Assembly (NCBI RefSeq): GCF_030270605.1
Contig: NZ_BSYJ01000002.1
Coordinates: 124,001-188,000, forward strand
Direction: 5' to 3'
DNA length: 64,000 nt
Origin: Biformimicrobium ophioploci
Lineage (GTDB): Bacteria; Pseudomonadota; Gammaproteobacteria; Pseudomonadales; Cellvibrionaceae
The notes under the pieces were generated by a model, which did not search any database, was not told the DNA's origin, and was given only the letters and a program-made list of their open reading frames with translations. The translations under genes and the position numbers were made by a program. Positions 17,387 to 27,509 of the stretch are shown here, one piece after another (position 1 is the first letter of the stretch; each line of letters opens with the position of its first letter).

Positions 17387-18394
17387 TTACAGCGCCAGCC
17401 TGACCCCGGCCATGACCAGCACAGCCTGGCGCAACTCCGCCCACACATCCACACTCGCGTCGCCCTTGATGCCGGCATCGATACGGCGCGAGGCGACAAG
17501 GATTTCCTCGAGGTCGCTGTCACTGAGTCGTTGCAGTGCGTTGCGCAGCAGTGGCACCCGTTTTTTAAGTTTTACCTGGCGGTCGATGGCCTGGCCGCGA
17601 TCCACAATGTCCTTGAGTTCCAGCAAGGTGCGCGCCTCGCGCGCCAGCGCCCACAGGATGATCGGCGCTTCGGTGCCTTCGCCGCGCAGCCCCTGCAGCG
17701 TTTTGATGGCACCCGCGGAGTCGCCGGCGAGTGCCTTGTCGATCAGGCCGAAGACATCGTAGCGGGCTGAATCGGCCACAGCGCTGCGTACCGCATCGGC
17801 GCTCAGCTGGTTGTCGGTACACAGCAGTTTCAGCTTTTCGATTTCCTGCGCGGCGGCCAGCAGGTTGCCCTCGGACCGCTCTGCCAGCAACTGGATGGCT
17901 TCCGGCTCGGCATTGAGGCCTGCCGATTGCAGGCGCTGGTGGATCCAGCGCGGCATCTCTGCCGGTTCTACCGGCCACACCTGAATGAGCGCGCCGCGCT
18001 GCTCCAGGGCCTTGACCCACTTGCTGTTCAGCGAGCTGCGTTCCAGTCTTGGCAACACCACCAGCAGCAGGCTATCGTCGCCCGCCAGCTGCAGGTATTC
18101 CTGCAGGGCCTTGCTGCCCTTGTCGCCGGGCTTGCCGTTGGGTATGCGCAGTTCGACCAGTTTCTTTTCCGCAAACAGGGACATGGCACCGGCGCTTTCC
18201 AGCAGTTCGCCCCAGTCGAAGCCGGCTTCTGCGTGCATCAGCTGACGCTCGCTGAAGCCCGCCGCCTTGACGGCCGCGCGGATCTGGTCGCAGCACTCCT
18301 GCACAATCAGCGGCTCGTCGCCGCTGATCACATACACGGGTGCGAGGCCGCGCCTGAGCGCCTGTTTGAGCTGGTTTGGATAGAGTCGGGCCAT
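17387..18394 (-). CDS. holA: DNA polymerase III delta subunit (clamp loader)
   Basis: The 335-residue protein matches HolA in length and landmarks: the N-terminal QLKQALRRGLAPVYVISGDEPLIVQE (E. coli: RGLRAAYLLLGNDPLLLQES), an AAA+-like region without a functional Walker A, a lid domain (LLAERSEGNLLAAAQEIEKLKLL), and the C-terminal collar. It opens the beta sliding clamp during loading as part of the delta-delta'-tau3 complex. Its start overlaps the lptE stop (TAATG), keeping the leuS-lptE-holA order known in gammaproteobacteria. Confidence 0.95.
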   Translation of the reverse strand: MARLYPNQLKQALRRGLAPVYVISGDEPLIVQECCDQIRAAVKAAGFSERQLMHAEAGFDWGELLESAGAMSLFAEKKLVELRIPNGKPGDKGSKALQEYLQLAGDDSLLLVVLPRLERSSLNSKWVKALEQRGALIQVWPVEPAEMPRWIHQRLQSAGLNAEPEAIQLLAERSEGNLLAAAQEIEKLKLLCTDNQLSADAVRSAVADSARYDVFGLIDKALAGDSAGAIKTLQGLRGEGTEAPIILWALAREARTLLELKDIVDRGQAIDRQVKLKKRVPLLRNALQRLSDSDLEEILVASRRIDAGIKGDASVDVWAELRQAVLVMAGVRLAL

Positions 18395-18918
18395 TAGAGT
18401 GTTTCGTCAGTGCGATCTTCAAGCGGTGCGTTCGGATCCACGCGGCGTACGCGGTCGATGATGCGCCTCACCAGTTCCCGTCGCATTTCCGTGCGGACCA
18501 GGATCATCTCCTCGCCCTTGCTCACCACCTCGTCTTCATTCCAGTCGATGGTGCGGAACACTTCTGCGCGCGCGTGATCCAGCAGCAGGAAGCCGCTGCT
18601 GTCGCGAATGCTGTAGGTCGCTTCGGAGAGCAGTTCATATTCGGAGGCGCGGCCGCGCGAGTTGACGGAAACCGTACGCTGGCTCTCGCGCTCTCCGTGT
18701 ACAGTGAGCAGATAGTCGGCAGTCTCTGCGGTATCCACCAGCGAAATGCCGGCGCTGCCCAGCAGGCGGCGCAGGCCGATGTCCAGGTCCGAGCTGCCTT
18801 GTTCCATGTACACGTACATGCTGCTGTCTGGTGGCAGGTTCTTGGGCGCGCCGCGCAGCTGCCAGCCACAGGCTGTCAGTGTCATGGAAATTAATACGGC
18901 GAGTAATACTTTATTCAT
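18394..18918 (-). CDS. lptE: LPS-assembly lipoprotein LptE
   Basis: The 174-residue precursor has a lipoprotein signal (MNKVLLAVLISMTLTAC, lipidated Cys17) followed by GWQLRGAPKNLPPDSSMYVYM, the typical LptE N-terminus. LptE plugs the LptD barrel in the outer membrane and helps insert lipopolysaccharide. The start at 18918 is chosen from the signal peptide; the open frame upstream runs into the hairpin repeats and is not coding. It is translationally coupled to holA, with the stop overlapping the next start by one base. Length and C-terminal charged tail match the family. Confidence 0.93.
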   Translation of the reverse strand: MNKVLLAVLISMTLTACGWQLRGAPKNLPPDSSMYVYMEQGSSDLDIGLRRLLGSAGISLVDTAETADYLLTVHGERESQRTVSVNSRGRASEYELLSEATYSIRDSSGFLLLDHARAEVFRTIDWNEDEVVSKGEEMILVRTEMRRELVRRIIDRVRRVDPNAPLEDRTDETL

Positions 18919-18942
18919 ATTTTTTATGGGTCCTTGGGGTCC

Positions 18943-19035
18943 GCCGGCACAGGCAAGCCCTTTCGAAACCGCCTTCGCGGGTTCTCTTTTTGTAATAGTG
19001 AACGCCGCCCGGAAAGGTTTCGAAAGGGCTTGCCT
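18943..19035. repeat. Hairpin repeat copy 1 in the leuS-lptE gap
   Basis: A 20-bp perfect inverted repeat has its arms at 18951-18970 and 19016-19035, enclosing a 45-nt interior. The same element recurs 147 nt further on (copy 2). Together they fill most of the 285-nt gap between lptE and leuS, where I see no gene. Confidence 0.9.
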
Positions 19036-19089
19036 TGTCCCGGTAACCACACTAACTCAAACAGGTGCCCGCTGGTGCACACAGGCCCT

Positions 19090-19183
19090 GCCGGCACAGG
19101 CAAGACCCTTTCAAAACCGCCTTCGCGGGTTCTCTTTTCGGAATTAGTGAACGCCGCCCGGAAAGGTTTTGAAAGGGTTTGCT
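19090..19183. repeat. Hairpin repeat copy 2 in the leuS-lptE gap
   Basis: A near-identical copy of the element at 18943-19035, with arms at 19098-19118 and 19165-19183. The interior (GCCTTCGCGGGTTCTC...AGTGAACGCCGCCCGGAAA) is almost unchanged. Arm substitutions are compensatory: a G:C pair in copy 1 is A:T in copy 2, and an extra A in the left arm is matched by a T in the right arm. The helix is kept apart from one bulge. Confidence 0.9.
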
Positions 19184-19203
19184 CTATGCCGACCTTTTAA
19201 CTC

Positions 19204-21813
<2,610 letters not shown>

Positions 21814-21904
21814 CTATACTGACTGTCAGTCGGGAAAACGCCGGATTATAGCAGCCCGCGCGCCATGCAGGGAGCGGGCAGGACATCAGCAGGGAGGATA
21901 TCGG

Positions 21905-22354
21905 GTGAGCAAAAAACGACCAGAGCAGGGCGATGAAGGGCTGGCCGACGAGGTACAGCGGGATCTCGAGAAACTGGTGAAAGAAGAACTGGGGGTCGAG
22001 AACCTTACCGCCAACAAGCTGGCATTCCTGAAGGCCTGGCTCAAGGACGATGCGCACCGCGCCGGCACCTACATGCGTGAGCTGGCCGGTGAGCTGCTGA
22101 CACTGGAAGAACGTACCGGGGACTGGCTGCAGGGCGCCGCCGACCCGACGGAGTCCGCCTGGCCCTCCCTGATGTACTGCATCAAGAATGGCCTGCCATG
22201 GGCGCTGGCCGGGGAAAAGGTCGGGGTGGGCGAGGAGCTCGAGTGCATGGGCTGCGGCTATCGCGCTACCCCGCCTGTGGGTGAGCCGATCACGCCCTGT
22301 CATCGCTGTGGCTATGGCTGTTTCCGCCAGATCACCGGTGGCCTGACGGAGTGA
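21905..22354 (+). CDS. YbeL-like zinc-ribbon protein (DUF1451)
   Basis: The 149-residue protein begins at a GTG with a GGGAGG ribosome-binding site. It has an N-terminal helical part (LTANKLAFLKAWLKDDAHRAGTYMREL) and a C-terminal zinc ribbon LECMGCGY...CHRCGYGCF (about residues 113-140), as in E. coli YbeL. It is divergent from leuS, the same neighbourhood as in E. coli and pseudomonads, which supports the assignment. The function is unknown. Confidence 0.87.
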   Translation: MSKKRPEQGDEGLADEVQRDLEKLVKEELGVENLTANKLAFLKAWLKDDAHRAGTYMRELAGELLTLEERTGDWLQGAADPTESAWPSLMYCIKNGLPWALAGEKVGVGEELECMGCGYRATPPVGEPITPCHRCGYGCFRQITGGLTE

Positions 22355-22364
22355 GGAAATTGTT

Positions 22365-23138
22365 GTGCCCGCCACCAAACTGCTGTCGGACTACCTGTTG
22401 CTGGCGCCGGCCGCACCGCTGCTGCTGGCGCTGCTGGCGTTTATCCTGCGCTACCGGCGCCCCCACACTGCCATGACCCTCGCCACACTTGCTTTCCTTG
22501 CACTCTGGGTGGTCTCCACGCCCGCTTTCAGTGCGCGTCTTGGCCTGATTCTGGCTGGGCTTCAGGCGGAGGCCGAAGCCGGGATCGCGCCGCGGGCGAT
22601 CGTCGTACTCGGTGGAGGGCGTGCGCGCAACCCGCTAACTGGCGCAGAGCGCCTGTCTGCCACCAGCCTCGAGCGGGCCCATGCCGGGGCATTGCTGGCC
22701 CGGCGTGAGGCAAAGCCGGTCCTGACCAGTGGTGGCACGGTGTTTGCTGGAGAAGAGGCTGCGGAATCCGTGATGATGGCGGACGCCCTGCGCCTCATGG
22801 GCGTCGAGCCCCGCTGGCAGGAGGGCTGCAGTCGCACCACGGCGGAGAATGCGGTGAACAGCGCTGAACTTCTGAAGCACGCCGATATCCAAGAGATCTA
22901 CCTGGTTACCCACTGGTGGCATATGCCGCGGGCACAGTCAGTGTTCCGGCGCGCGGGACTCAAGGTGGTGCCGGCACCGGTGGGCGGCGCGGACGAGGTG
23001 CATCGCCAGCTGGCGCAGCCGGTAATGTGGTTGCCGAGCCCCTCGGCCCTGTATCGCAGCCAGACGTATTGGCGCGAGCTGCTCGGTATGGCCTGGTATC
23101 GCCTGCGCCCGCTGGCGGCAAGGACGACACCCTGCTGA
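22365..23138 (+). CDS. YdcF/ElyC-like DUF218 membrane protein
   Basis: The 257-residue protein has two N-terminal membrane helices (about residues 10-28 and 36-55) and a periplasmic or cytoplasmic DUF218 domain: RAIVVLGGGRARNP, LTSGGTVFAGEEAAESVMMAD, SRTTAENAVNSAELL and VTHWWHMPRAQSVFRRAGLKVVPAPV. ElyC and YdcF of this family are linked to envelope-polymer synthesis at low temperature, but biochemistry is thin. The GTG start at 22365 follows a GAGGAA ribosome-binding site. It lies 10 nt after the YbeL-like gene, so the two form an operon. Confidence 0.88.
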   Translation: MPATKLLSDYLLLAPAAPLLLALLAFILRYRRPHTAMTLATLAFLALWVVSTPAFSARLGLILAGLQAEAEAGIAPRAIVVLGGGRARNPLTGAERLSATSLERAHAGALLARREAKPVLTSGGTVFAGEEAAESVMMADALRLMGVEPRWQEGCSRTTAENAVNSAELLKHADIQEIYLVTHWWHMPRAQSVFRRAGLKVVPAPVGGADEVHRQLAQPVMWLPSPSALYRSQTYWRELLGMAWYRLRPLAARTTPC

Positions 23139-23274
23139 AGGGTCACGAATAAGGCGACAAAGCTGTTGCACCACCGCTGGTGGAGGAGTAGGGTTGCGCC
23201 CACTGGCAGTTCGCCAGAGCAGGCTCGCCACAAGAGCGGCCGCATAATAACGATAAAAAAGAGAAGTACGAGAC

Positions 23275-23649
23275 ATGTTGGATACCACAGCAGTATTTGC
23301 CCAAATGCAATTGCGCAACCGCTTGAATCGCCCGGTATCCGTGGGCTACCGCCTGGTAGTGCGCGATGGTCACAACACCCTGTTTATCCATTCCGAAGAA
23401 ACCGCCGCCCGTATCAGCAAGAACTTTGAAGCCTTTGCCGGGCAGCTGGTGCGCGCACTGGAGCTGGACCCGCTTTGCACTGATATCGTCGAGCTGCGCC
23501 AGTCCGGTGAGGAGCCGCGCTGGTACCGCTGGCAGGTGCGCTGGGTTGCCACTGCGCCGGTGGAGTGCATTGCCGAGGAAGTGAGCGCTGCCTCCGCCCG
23601 TCGGCACCTCACCGCCCTGTTGCAGGTCCAGGAAGAGGCCGCGGCCTGA
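23275..23649 (+). CDS. Hypothetical protein, 124 residues
   Basis: I do not recognise a family. The protein is soluble, mostly alpha/beta, with a Val/Arg-rich beginning (RNRLNRPVSVGYRLVVRDGHNTLFIHSEETAARISKNF) and a C-terminal helix rich in Ala and Glu. The ATG has a weak GAG ribosome-binding site within an AT-rich leader (ATAACGATAAAAAAGAGAAG). It stands 136 nt after the ydcF-like gene on the same strand and converges with the TIGR01777 gene. Confidence 0.6.
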   Translation: MLDTTAVFAQMQLRNRLNRPVSVGYRLVVRDGHNTLFIHSEETAARISKNFEAFAGQLVRALELDPLCTDIVELRQSGEEPRWYRWQVRWVATAPVECIAEEVSAASARRHLTALLQVQEEAAA

Positions 23650-23667
23650 CCCGCTGTTGATTATTTG

Positions 23668-24558
23668 TCAGGCGCTGTAAAGCGCCGCCATCGCAGCGGC
23701 CAGGTCCGGAAAGCGGAACCGGTAGCCGCTGTTGAGGGCCACCTGCGGTGTCATACGCTGGCTGCCCAGCAACAACTCCTCGCCCATCTGCCCGAACATC
23801 ATTTTCACGATGGCCGAAGGCGTGCGCATCAGGCACGGCCGGTGCAGCGCTGAGGCCAGCGCCCGGCTGAACTCCGCATTGGTGGAGGGGTTCGGGCTGC
23901 CGCCGTTGATGGGGCCGTCGATACGGTTTTTGAGTGCGTGCAGGATCAGGCCGACGATATCTTCCTCGTGAATCCAGCTCATCCACTGGCGACCGCTGCC
24001 CATGGCGCCCCCGAGGCCCAGCCGGAACGGCGTTTCCATGCGCGCCAGAGCGCCGCCGCGGCGGGACAATACGATGCCCGTGCGCAGTCGCCCCACAGTC
24101 ACCCCGAAAGATTCCGCACCGCAGGCCAGTGCTTCCCAGTCACGGCACAGGGTGGCGGAAAAGTCATTACCCGGCGAGTGGCGCTCGGTCAGGATCTCGT
24201 CCCCGCAACTGCCGTAATAGCCCACCGCTGATCCGCTCAACAGATAGGCAGGCCTGTCCTGTGAATCGGCAATCCAGTCCACCAGGGTTTCGGTGGTCTC
24301 CAGCCGGCTGGCACGGATCTGCTCCTTGCGCGCGGCATTCCAGCGCGCATCGGCGATCGGTTCGCCCGCCAGGTTGACCACCAGATCCACGGAACCGGCC
24401 TTGCGGATGTTGTCCACGATTCGGCAGCCATCCGGCAGGCGCGCCGCGGCCTTGGCCGGTGTGCGGCTGACTACTGTCAGGGCGTGGCCGGCATCGAGCC
24501 AGTGACGGGCGAACAGCCGCCCGATCAGGCCGGACCCGCCCGTTATCAGGCAGTGCAT
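23668..24558 (-). CDS. TIGR01777-family NAD(P)-dependent epimerase-like protein
   Basis: The 296-residue protein is an extended SDR of the YfcH/TIGR01777 group. It has the Rossmann motif TGGSGLIG near residue 6, the DLVVNLAGEPIADARW signature, SGSAVGYYGSCGDE in the middle, and the C-terminal cap PINGGSPNPSTNAEFSRALA...LLGSQRMTPQVAL. The catalytic Tyr sits in VGYYG; a classical downstream Lys is not conserved in this family. The role is unknown. The ATG at 24558 has a GGAG ribosome-binding site; an upstream in-frame ATG would add 14 residues that lack homology. Confidence 0.87.
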   Translation of the reverse strand: MHCLITGGSGLIGRLFARHWLDAGHALTVVSRTPAKAAARLPDGCRIVDNIRKAGSVDLVVNLAGEPIADARWNAARKEQIRASRLETTETLVDWIADSQDRPAYLLSGSAVGYYGSCGDEILTERHSPGNDFSATLCRDWEALACGAESFGVTVGRLRTGIVLSRRGGALARMETPFRLGLGGAMGSGRQWMSWIHEEDIVGLILHALKNRIDGPINGGSPNPSTNAEFSRALASALHRPCLMRTPSAIVKMMFGQMGEELLLGSQRMTPQVALNSGYRFRFPDLAAAMAALYSA

Positions 24559-24778
24559 AAGTATCTCCCCAGGTTCATCCGGCAAGTATGCGGGCACCAC
24601 TCGGTCATCGCCCAGTCACCGGCAGGCGCGGCGGCAAATTCTGGCACTGGCTTCGTCATGGAATGTGTCCGAGGCGCTATTTTTATCCGGCAGGCAAAAG
24701 CAGTGCCAGCGGGACAAGGGTACAGAGGCGCGGGAAGCGGAAGGCCGGCAAAAACAATAAAGGAAACCGGAATCAGTC

Positions 24779-26089
24779 ATGGATGGCGACATTTGGGTGG
24801 TACGGCGCAGTGGCGCCAGGGTAGAGCCGGTCGGGGATGTTGAGCGGCAATACCGAACGGACCACGGCAGGATCATCAACTCCCGTGCGTTTCGCAGCAT
24901 GCAGTCAAAGACCCAGGTCATGGGGGTGGGGGAGACAGGCTGCTGCCGCACGCGCCTGACTCACTCACTGGAGGTTGCCCATGTGGGCGCCTGCATCGCC
25001 CGGCGGTTGCAGTTACTCAGCTGGCGCGCGCTCTACGCGCCGCTCAAGCAGTGGGTGCCGCCGGTGGAGCTGGTGCAGGCCATTTGCCTGGCCCACGATA
25101 TTGGCCATCCTCCGTACGGGCACGGCGGTGAGGCGGCCCTCAATTTCCATATGCTCGACAGTGGCGGCTTTGAGGGCAACGGCCAGACACTGCGGGTACT
25201 GGCGCGCCTGGGGGAGTTCTCCGAGGGCTTTGGTTATGACCTGACCCGACGCACCCTGCTGGGGGTGCTGAAATACCCCGCCACGTTCAAGCGCATTTCC
25301 CAGTCCTATCCGGAGAAGCCGCTACAGGCTCCCCTCAGCCTCAAGCCCTGGCACCCGCCCAAGTGCATTCACGACGATGACCTGGAGATTCTCGACTGGG
25401 TGCTGGCACCGTTTGACCGAGAGGAGCGCAAGGCGCTGTGTGCGCTGTCTCTGGAGGGGGACCAACTCAAGACCACGGAAATGCCGTTTGATGCGTCCAT
25501 CATGGACCTGGCAGATGATATCGCCTACGGCGTGCATGACCTGGAAGACGGCCTCAGTATGGGACTGGTGCGTGCGGAACAGGTACTCGACTGCCTCGGC
25601 GACGGCCTTGCCAGCCTGTCGCGCTTTGCCGGGCAGAAGTCCGACCACTTTGAAAAGATGCTGCTCGATGGCAGCCCGGCGCGTCTCAAGGCGCTGGTGG
25701 GCACGATGGAGAGTGTGTTTGTAGAGGGCATACTGCCGGAGGTGAACGGTGGCTTCGAACACCCGCTGCTCAACTACCGCGCCTGCATGGAGCCGGAGCG
25801 CAAGGCCGTGCTGGAGACCCTGATTCGTTTCGTGTTCGAGGAGGTCATCTGCCAGAAGCCGCTGCAGGAAATGGAGTTCCGCGGCCAGAAGATACTGTCC
25901 GAGCTTTTCCCGGTGCTGCTCGATAACTGGCGCGGACTGGTGCCACGGCGCTACCACGCCAATGTGGATACGCCGGGGTACAGTCGCGCGCGCATTGTGT
26001 GTGACTACCTGGCCTCCCTGACAGATACCGAGGCCAACAGCCTGTTCCAGCGGTTGTTCCTGCCGGCTACGCGGGTGGTGGTGGATTAA
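24779..26089 (+). CDS. dgt: Deoxyguanosinetriphosphate triphosphohydrolase-like HD protein
   Basis: The 436-residue HD-domain protein has RTRLTHSLEVAHVG, then AHDIGHPPYGHGGE with the metal-binding HD pair, ending in MDLADDIAYGVHDLEDGLSMG. All are hallmarks of dGTPases that cut dNTPs to nucleoside and triphosphate. The length fits the shorter type (about 420-450). Family members regulate dNTP pools, and some defend against phage by depleting dNTPs. The gene is monocistronic; a cluster of GGGGTCAGAG palindromes begins directly after its stop. Which dNTP is preferred cannot be read. Confidence 0.9.
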   Translation: MDGDIWVVRRSGARVEPVGDVERQYRTDHGRIINSRAFRSMQSKTQVMGVGETGCCRTRLTHSLEVAHVGACIARRLQLLSWRALYAPLKQWVPPVELVQAICLAHDIGHPPYGHGGEAALNFHMLDSGGFEGNGQTLRVLARLGEFSEGFGYDLTRRTLLGVLKYPATFKRISQSYPEKPLQAPLSLKPWHPPKCIHDDDLEILDWVLAPFDREERKALCALSLEGDQLKTTEMPFDASIMDLADDIAYGVHDLEDGLSMGLVRAEQVLDCLGDGLASLSRFAGQKSDHFEKMLLDGSPARLKALVGTMESVFVEGILPEVNGGFEHPLLNYRACMEPERKAVLETLIRFVFEEVICQKPLQEMEFRGQKILSELFPVLLDNWRGLVPRRYHANVDTPGYSRARIVCDYLASLTDTEANSLFQRLFLPATRVVVD

Positions 26090-26090
26090 T

Positions 26091-26158
26091 GGGGTCAGAG
26101 ATATCTGGGGTCAGAGCGAAAGCTCTGACCCCAGATATCGAGCCAAAGCTCTGACCCC
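26091..26158. repeat. Nested GGGGTCAGAG palindrome with 18-bp stem and GAAA loop
   Basis: An 18-bp perfect stem GATATCTGGGGTCAGAGC (26100-26117) pairs with 26122-26139 across a GAAA tetraloop. An outer pair, GGGGTCAGAG at 26091-26100 and CTCTGACCCC at 26149-26158, encloses it. The element starts two bases after the dgt stop. Confidence 0.93.
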
Positions 26159-26173
26159 TCGGACAGGACTATT

Positions 26174-26199
26174 GGGGTCAGAGCGAACGCTCTGACCCC
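26174..26199. repeat. Second GGGGTCAGAG palindrome
   Basis: A 12-bp perfect inverted repeat GGGGTCAGAGCG / CGCTCTGACCCC with only two loop bases, 15 nt after the first element. It shares the same 10-bp core. The pattern resembles REP/BIME-type intergenic repeats; no transposase is present in the window. Confidence 0.92.
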
Positions 26200-26220
26200 T
26201 AAGTTCCCTTCCATCCAAAA

Positions 26221-26252
26221 TTGTATATTTGTACAAAATGAGCGTTTATAAT
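26221..26252 (+). promoter_or_regulatory. Putative promoter of the DUF819-lyase operon
   Basis: A perfect -10 box TATAAT (26247-26252) lies 51 nt upstream of the DUF819 start in a short AT-rich patch. A TTTGTACAAA palindrome (26228-26237) overlaps the -35 area and may be an operator; the -35 itself is poor (TTGTAT at 26221, spacer 20). Confidence 0.45.
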
Positions 26253-26302
26253 CCCACCTGATCAAAATTACACCCGCGTGGATGCAAGCGCGGTCCGGGA
26301 AT

Positions 26303-27487
26303 ATGGCGCACCCACACCTGATAATTCTGGCTCTTGTCTACCTGGCGCTACCGGCGCTGGTGCTGGTCTTGTGCAGCCGCAACCGGCTGGCCGACAAGAT
26401 CGGGGCCGTGGTGCTCTGCTATATCGCCGGCATGGCCCTCGCGCAGTTGCTGCCCGCGGGCTTTGCAGGCGGTAATGCGGCAGCGCTGAAGGTGCTGCAG
26501 GAAAGCATGATGGGTGCCTGTATCGCTCTGTCCCTGCCCCTGCTCTTGTTCTCGGTTAATGTACGCAACTGGATTCATCTGGGACCGACCACACTGCTTG
26601 CCATGGCATCGAGTATCGGCGCGGTGGTGGCCATGGCATTTTTGGCCGGCTGGCTGCTGCGCGACGAACTGGCGGAAACCTGGAAACTGGTCGGCCTCGG
26701 TATTGCGCTCTACACAGGCGGTACGCCGAACCTTGCCGCAGTCAAGGAAGCACTGGCGGTGGACAACAACCTGTTCCTGCAACTGCATACTTACGATACT
26801 TTCCTAACTATTGCCTATCTTTTGTTTGTCGCCTCGATCGCACAGCAGGTATTCCTGCATTTCCTGCCATCCTTCCAGCAGCGGGAAAAAGCGTTGGGGC
26901 ATGCCGACAACCTCGAGCCCGCTGCCTGGGAGCAACACTACGCCGCGCTACTCCGGTGGCCGGTTGCCAGACGCCTGTCGATTGCCGTGGTACTTGCCGC
27001 AGCAATTGTAGCGCTGGTTGTGGTCGCTGCCCGGTCCTTCGCCGGCGCGCATGAATTGCCGTTTATTATGGTGGGGTTGACGCTGCTCGCGCTGGCAGCC
27101 TCCCTCAACCCAAAGGTCAGGGAAATCCCGCATACCTTTGACCTGGGCATGTATATCGTGCTGTGTTTTTGCGTGATTGTGGGCTCCATGATCACTACGG
27201 ATCTGTTCGGCCAGCTCGACCCGGATCTCGCTCTCTTTGTGCTGATCATCGTGTATGGTTCTGTCATCCTGCACGCATGCATCTGCCGGCTGCTCAGGAT
27301 TGATGTGGATACGTTCCTGATCACCTCAGTCGCCGCCATCGCTTCGCCGCCTTTTGTGCCTATGGTGGCGGGCACCCTGAAAAACCGGGAAATCCTCTTG
27401 TCGGGGATTACCGCGGGCATCATCGGCTATGCGCTCAGCAACCTGCTGGGTGTTGGCCTTGCCTACCTGTTTGATTACTTATTCTAA
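26303..27487 (+). CDS. DUF819-family permease-like membrane protein
   Basis: The protein (394 residues from the ATG at 26303; an in-frame ATG at 26282 would give 401) is highly hydrophobic with about ten to eleven helices. It has DUF819 landmarks: IGAVVLCYIAGMALAQLLP, LLLFSVNVRNWIHLGPTTLLAMASS, GIALYTGGTPNLAAVKEAL, and near the end VAAIASPPFVPMVAGTLKNREILLSGITAGIIGYALSN. The family is a predicted inner-membrane transporter with no defined substrate. It is followed 22 nt later by a sphingosine-phosphate-lyase-like enzyme, so the substrate may be an amine or amino compound handled by that enzyme. Confidence 0.85.
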   Translation: MAHPHLIILALVYLALPALVLVLCSRNRLADKIGAVVLCYIAGMALAQLLPAGFAGGNAAALKVLQESMMGACIALSLPLLLFSVNVRNWIHLGPTTLLAMASSIGAVVAMAFLAGWLLRDELAETWKLVGLGIALYTGGTPNLAAVKEALAVDNNLFLQLHTYDTFLTIAYLLFVASIAQQVFLHFLPSFQQREKALGHADNLEPAAWEQHYAALLRWPVARRLSIAVVLAAAIVALVVVAARSFAGAHELPFIMVGLTLLALAASLNPKVREIPHTFDLGMYIVLCFCVIVGSMITTDLFGQLDPDLALFVLIIVYGSVILHACICRLLRIDVDTFLITSVAAIASPPFVPMVAGTLKNREILLSGITAGIIGYALSNLLGVGLAYLFDYLF

Positions 27488-27509
27488 AAATTCTGATACC
27501 GGAGATAGC

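Noticed and set aside
18919-19050. Extended N-terminus of LptE into the repeat
   Set aside because: The lipoprotein signal peptide begins at 18918; the upstream codons come from the hairpin repeat.
26091-26199. CRISPR array
   Set aside because: The repeated core alternates orientation as palindromes with very short, unequal gaps; no spacers and no cas genes.
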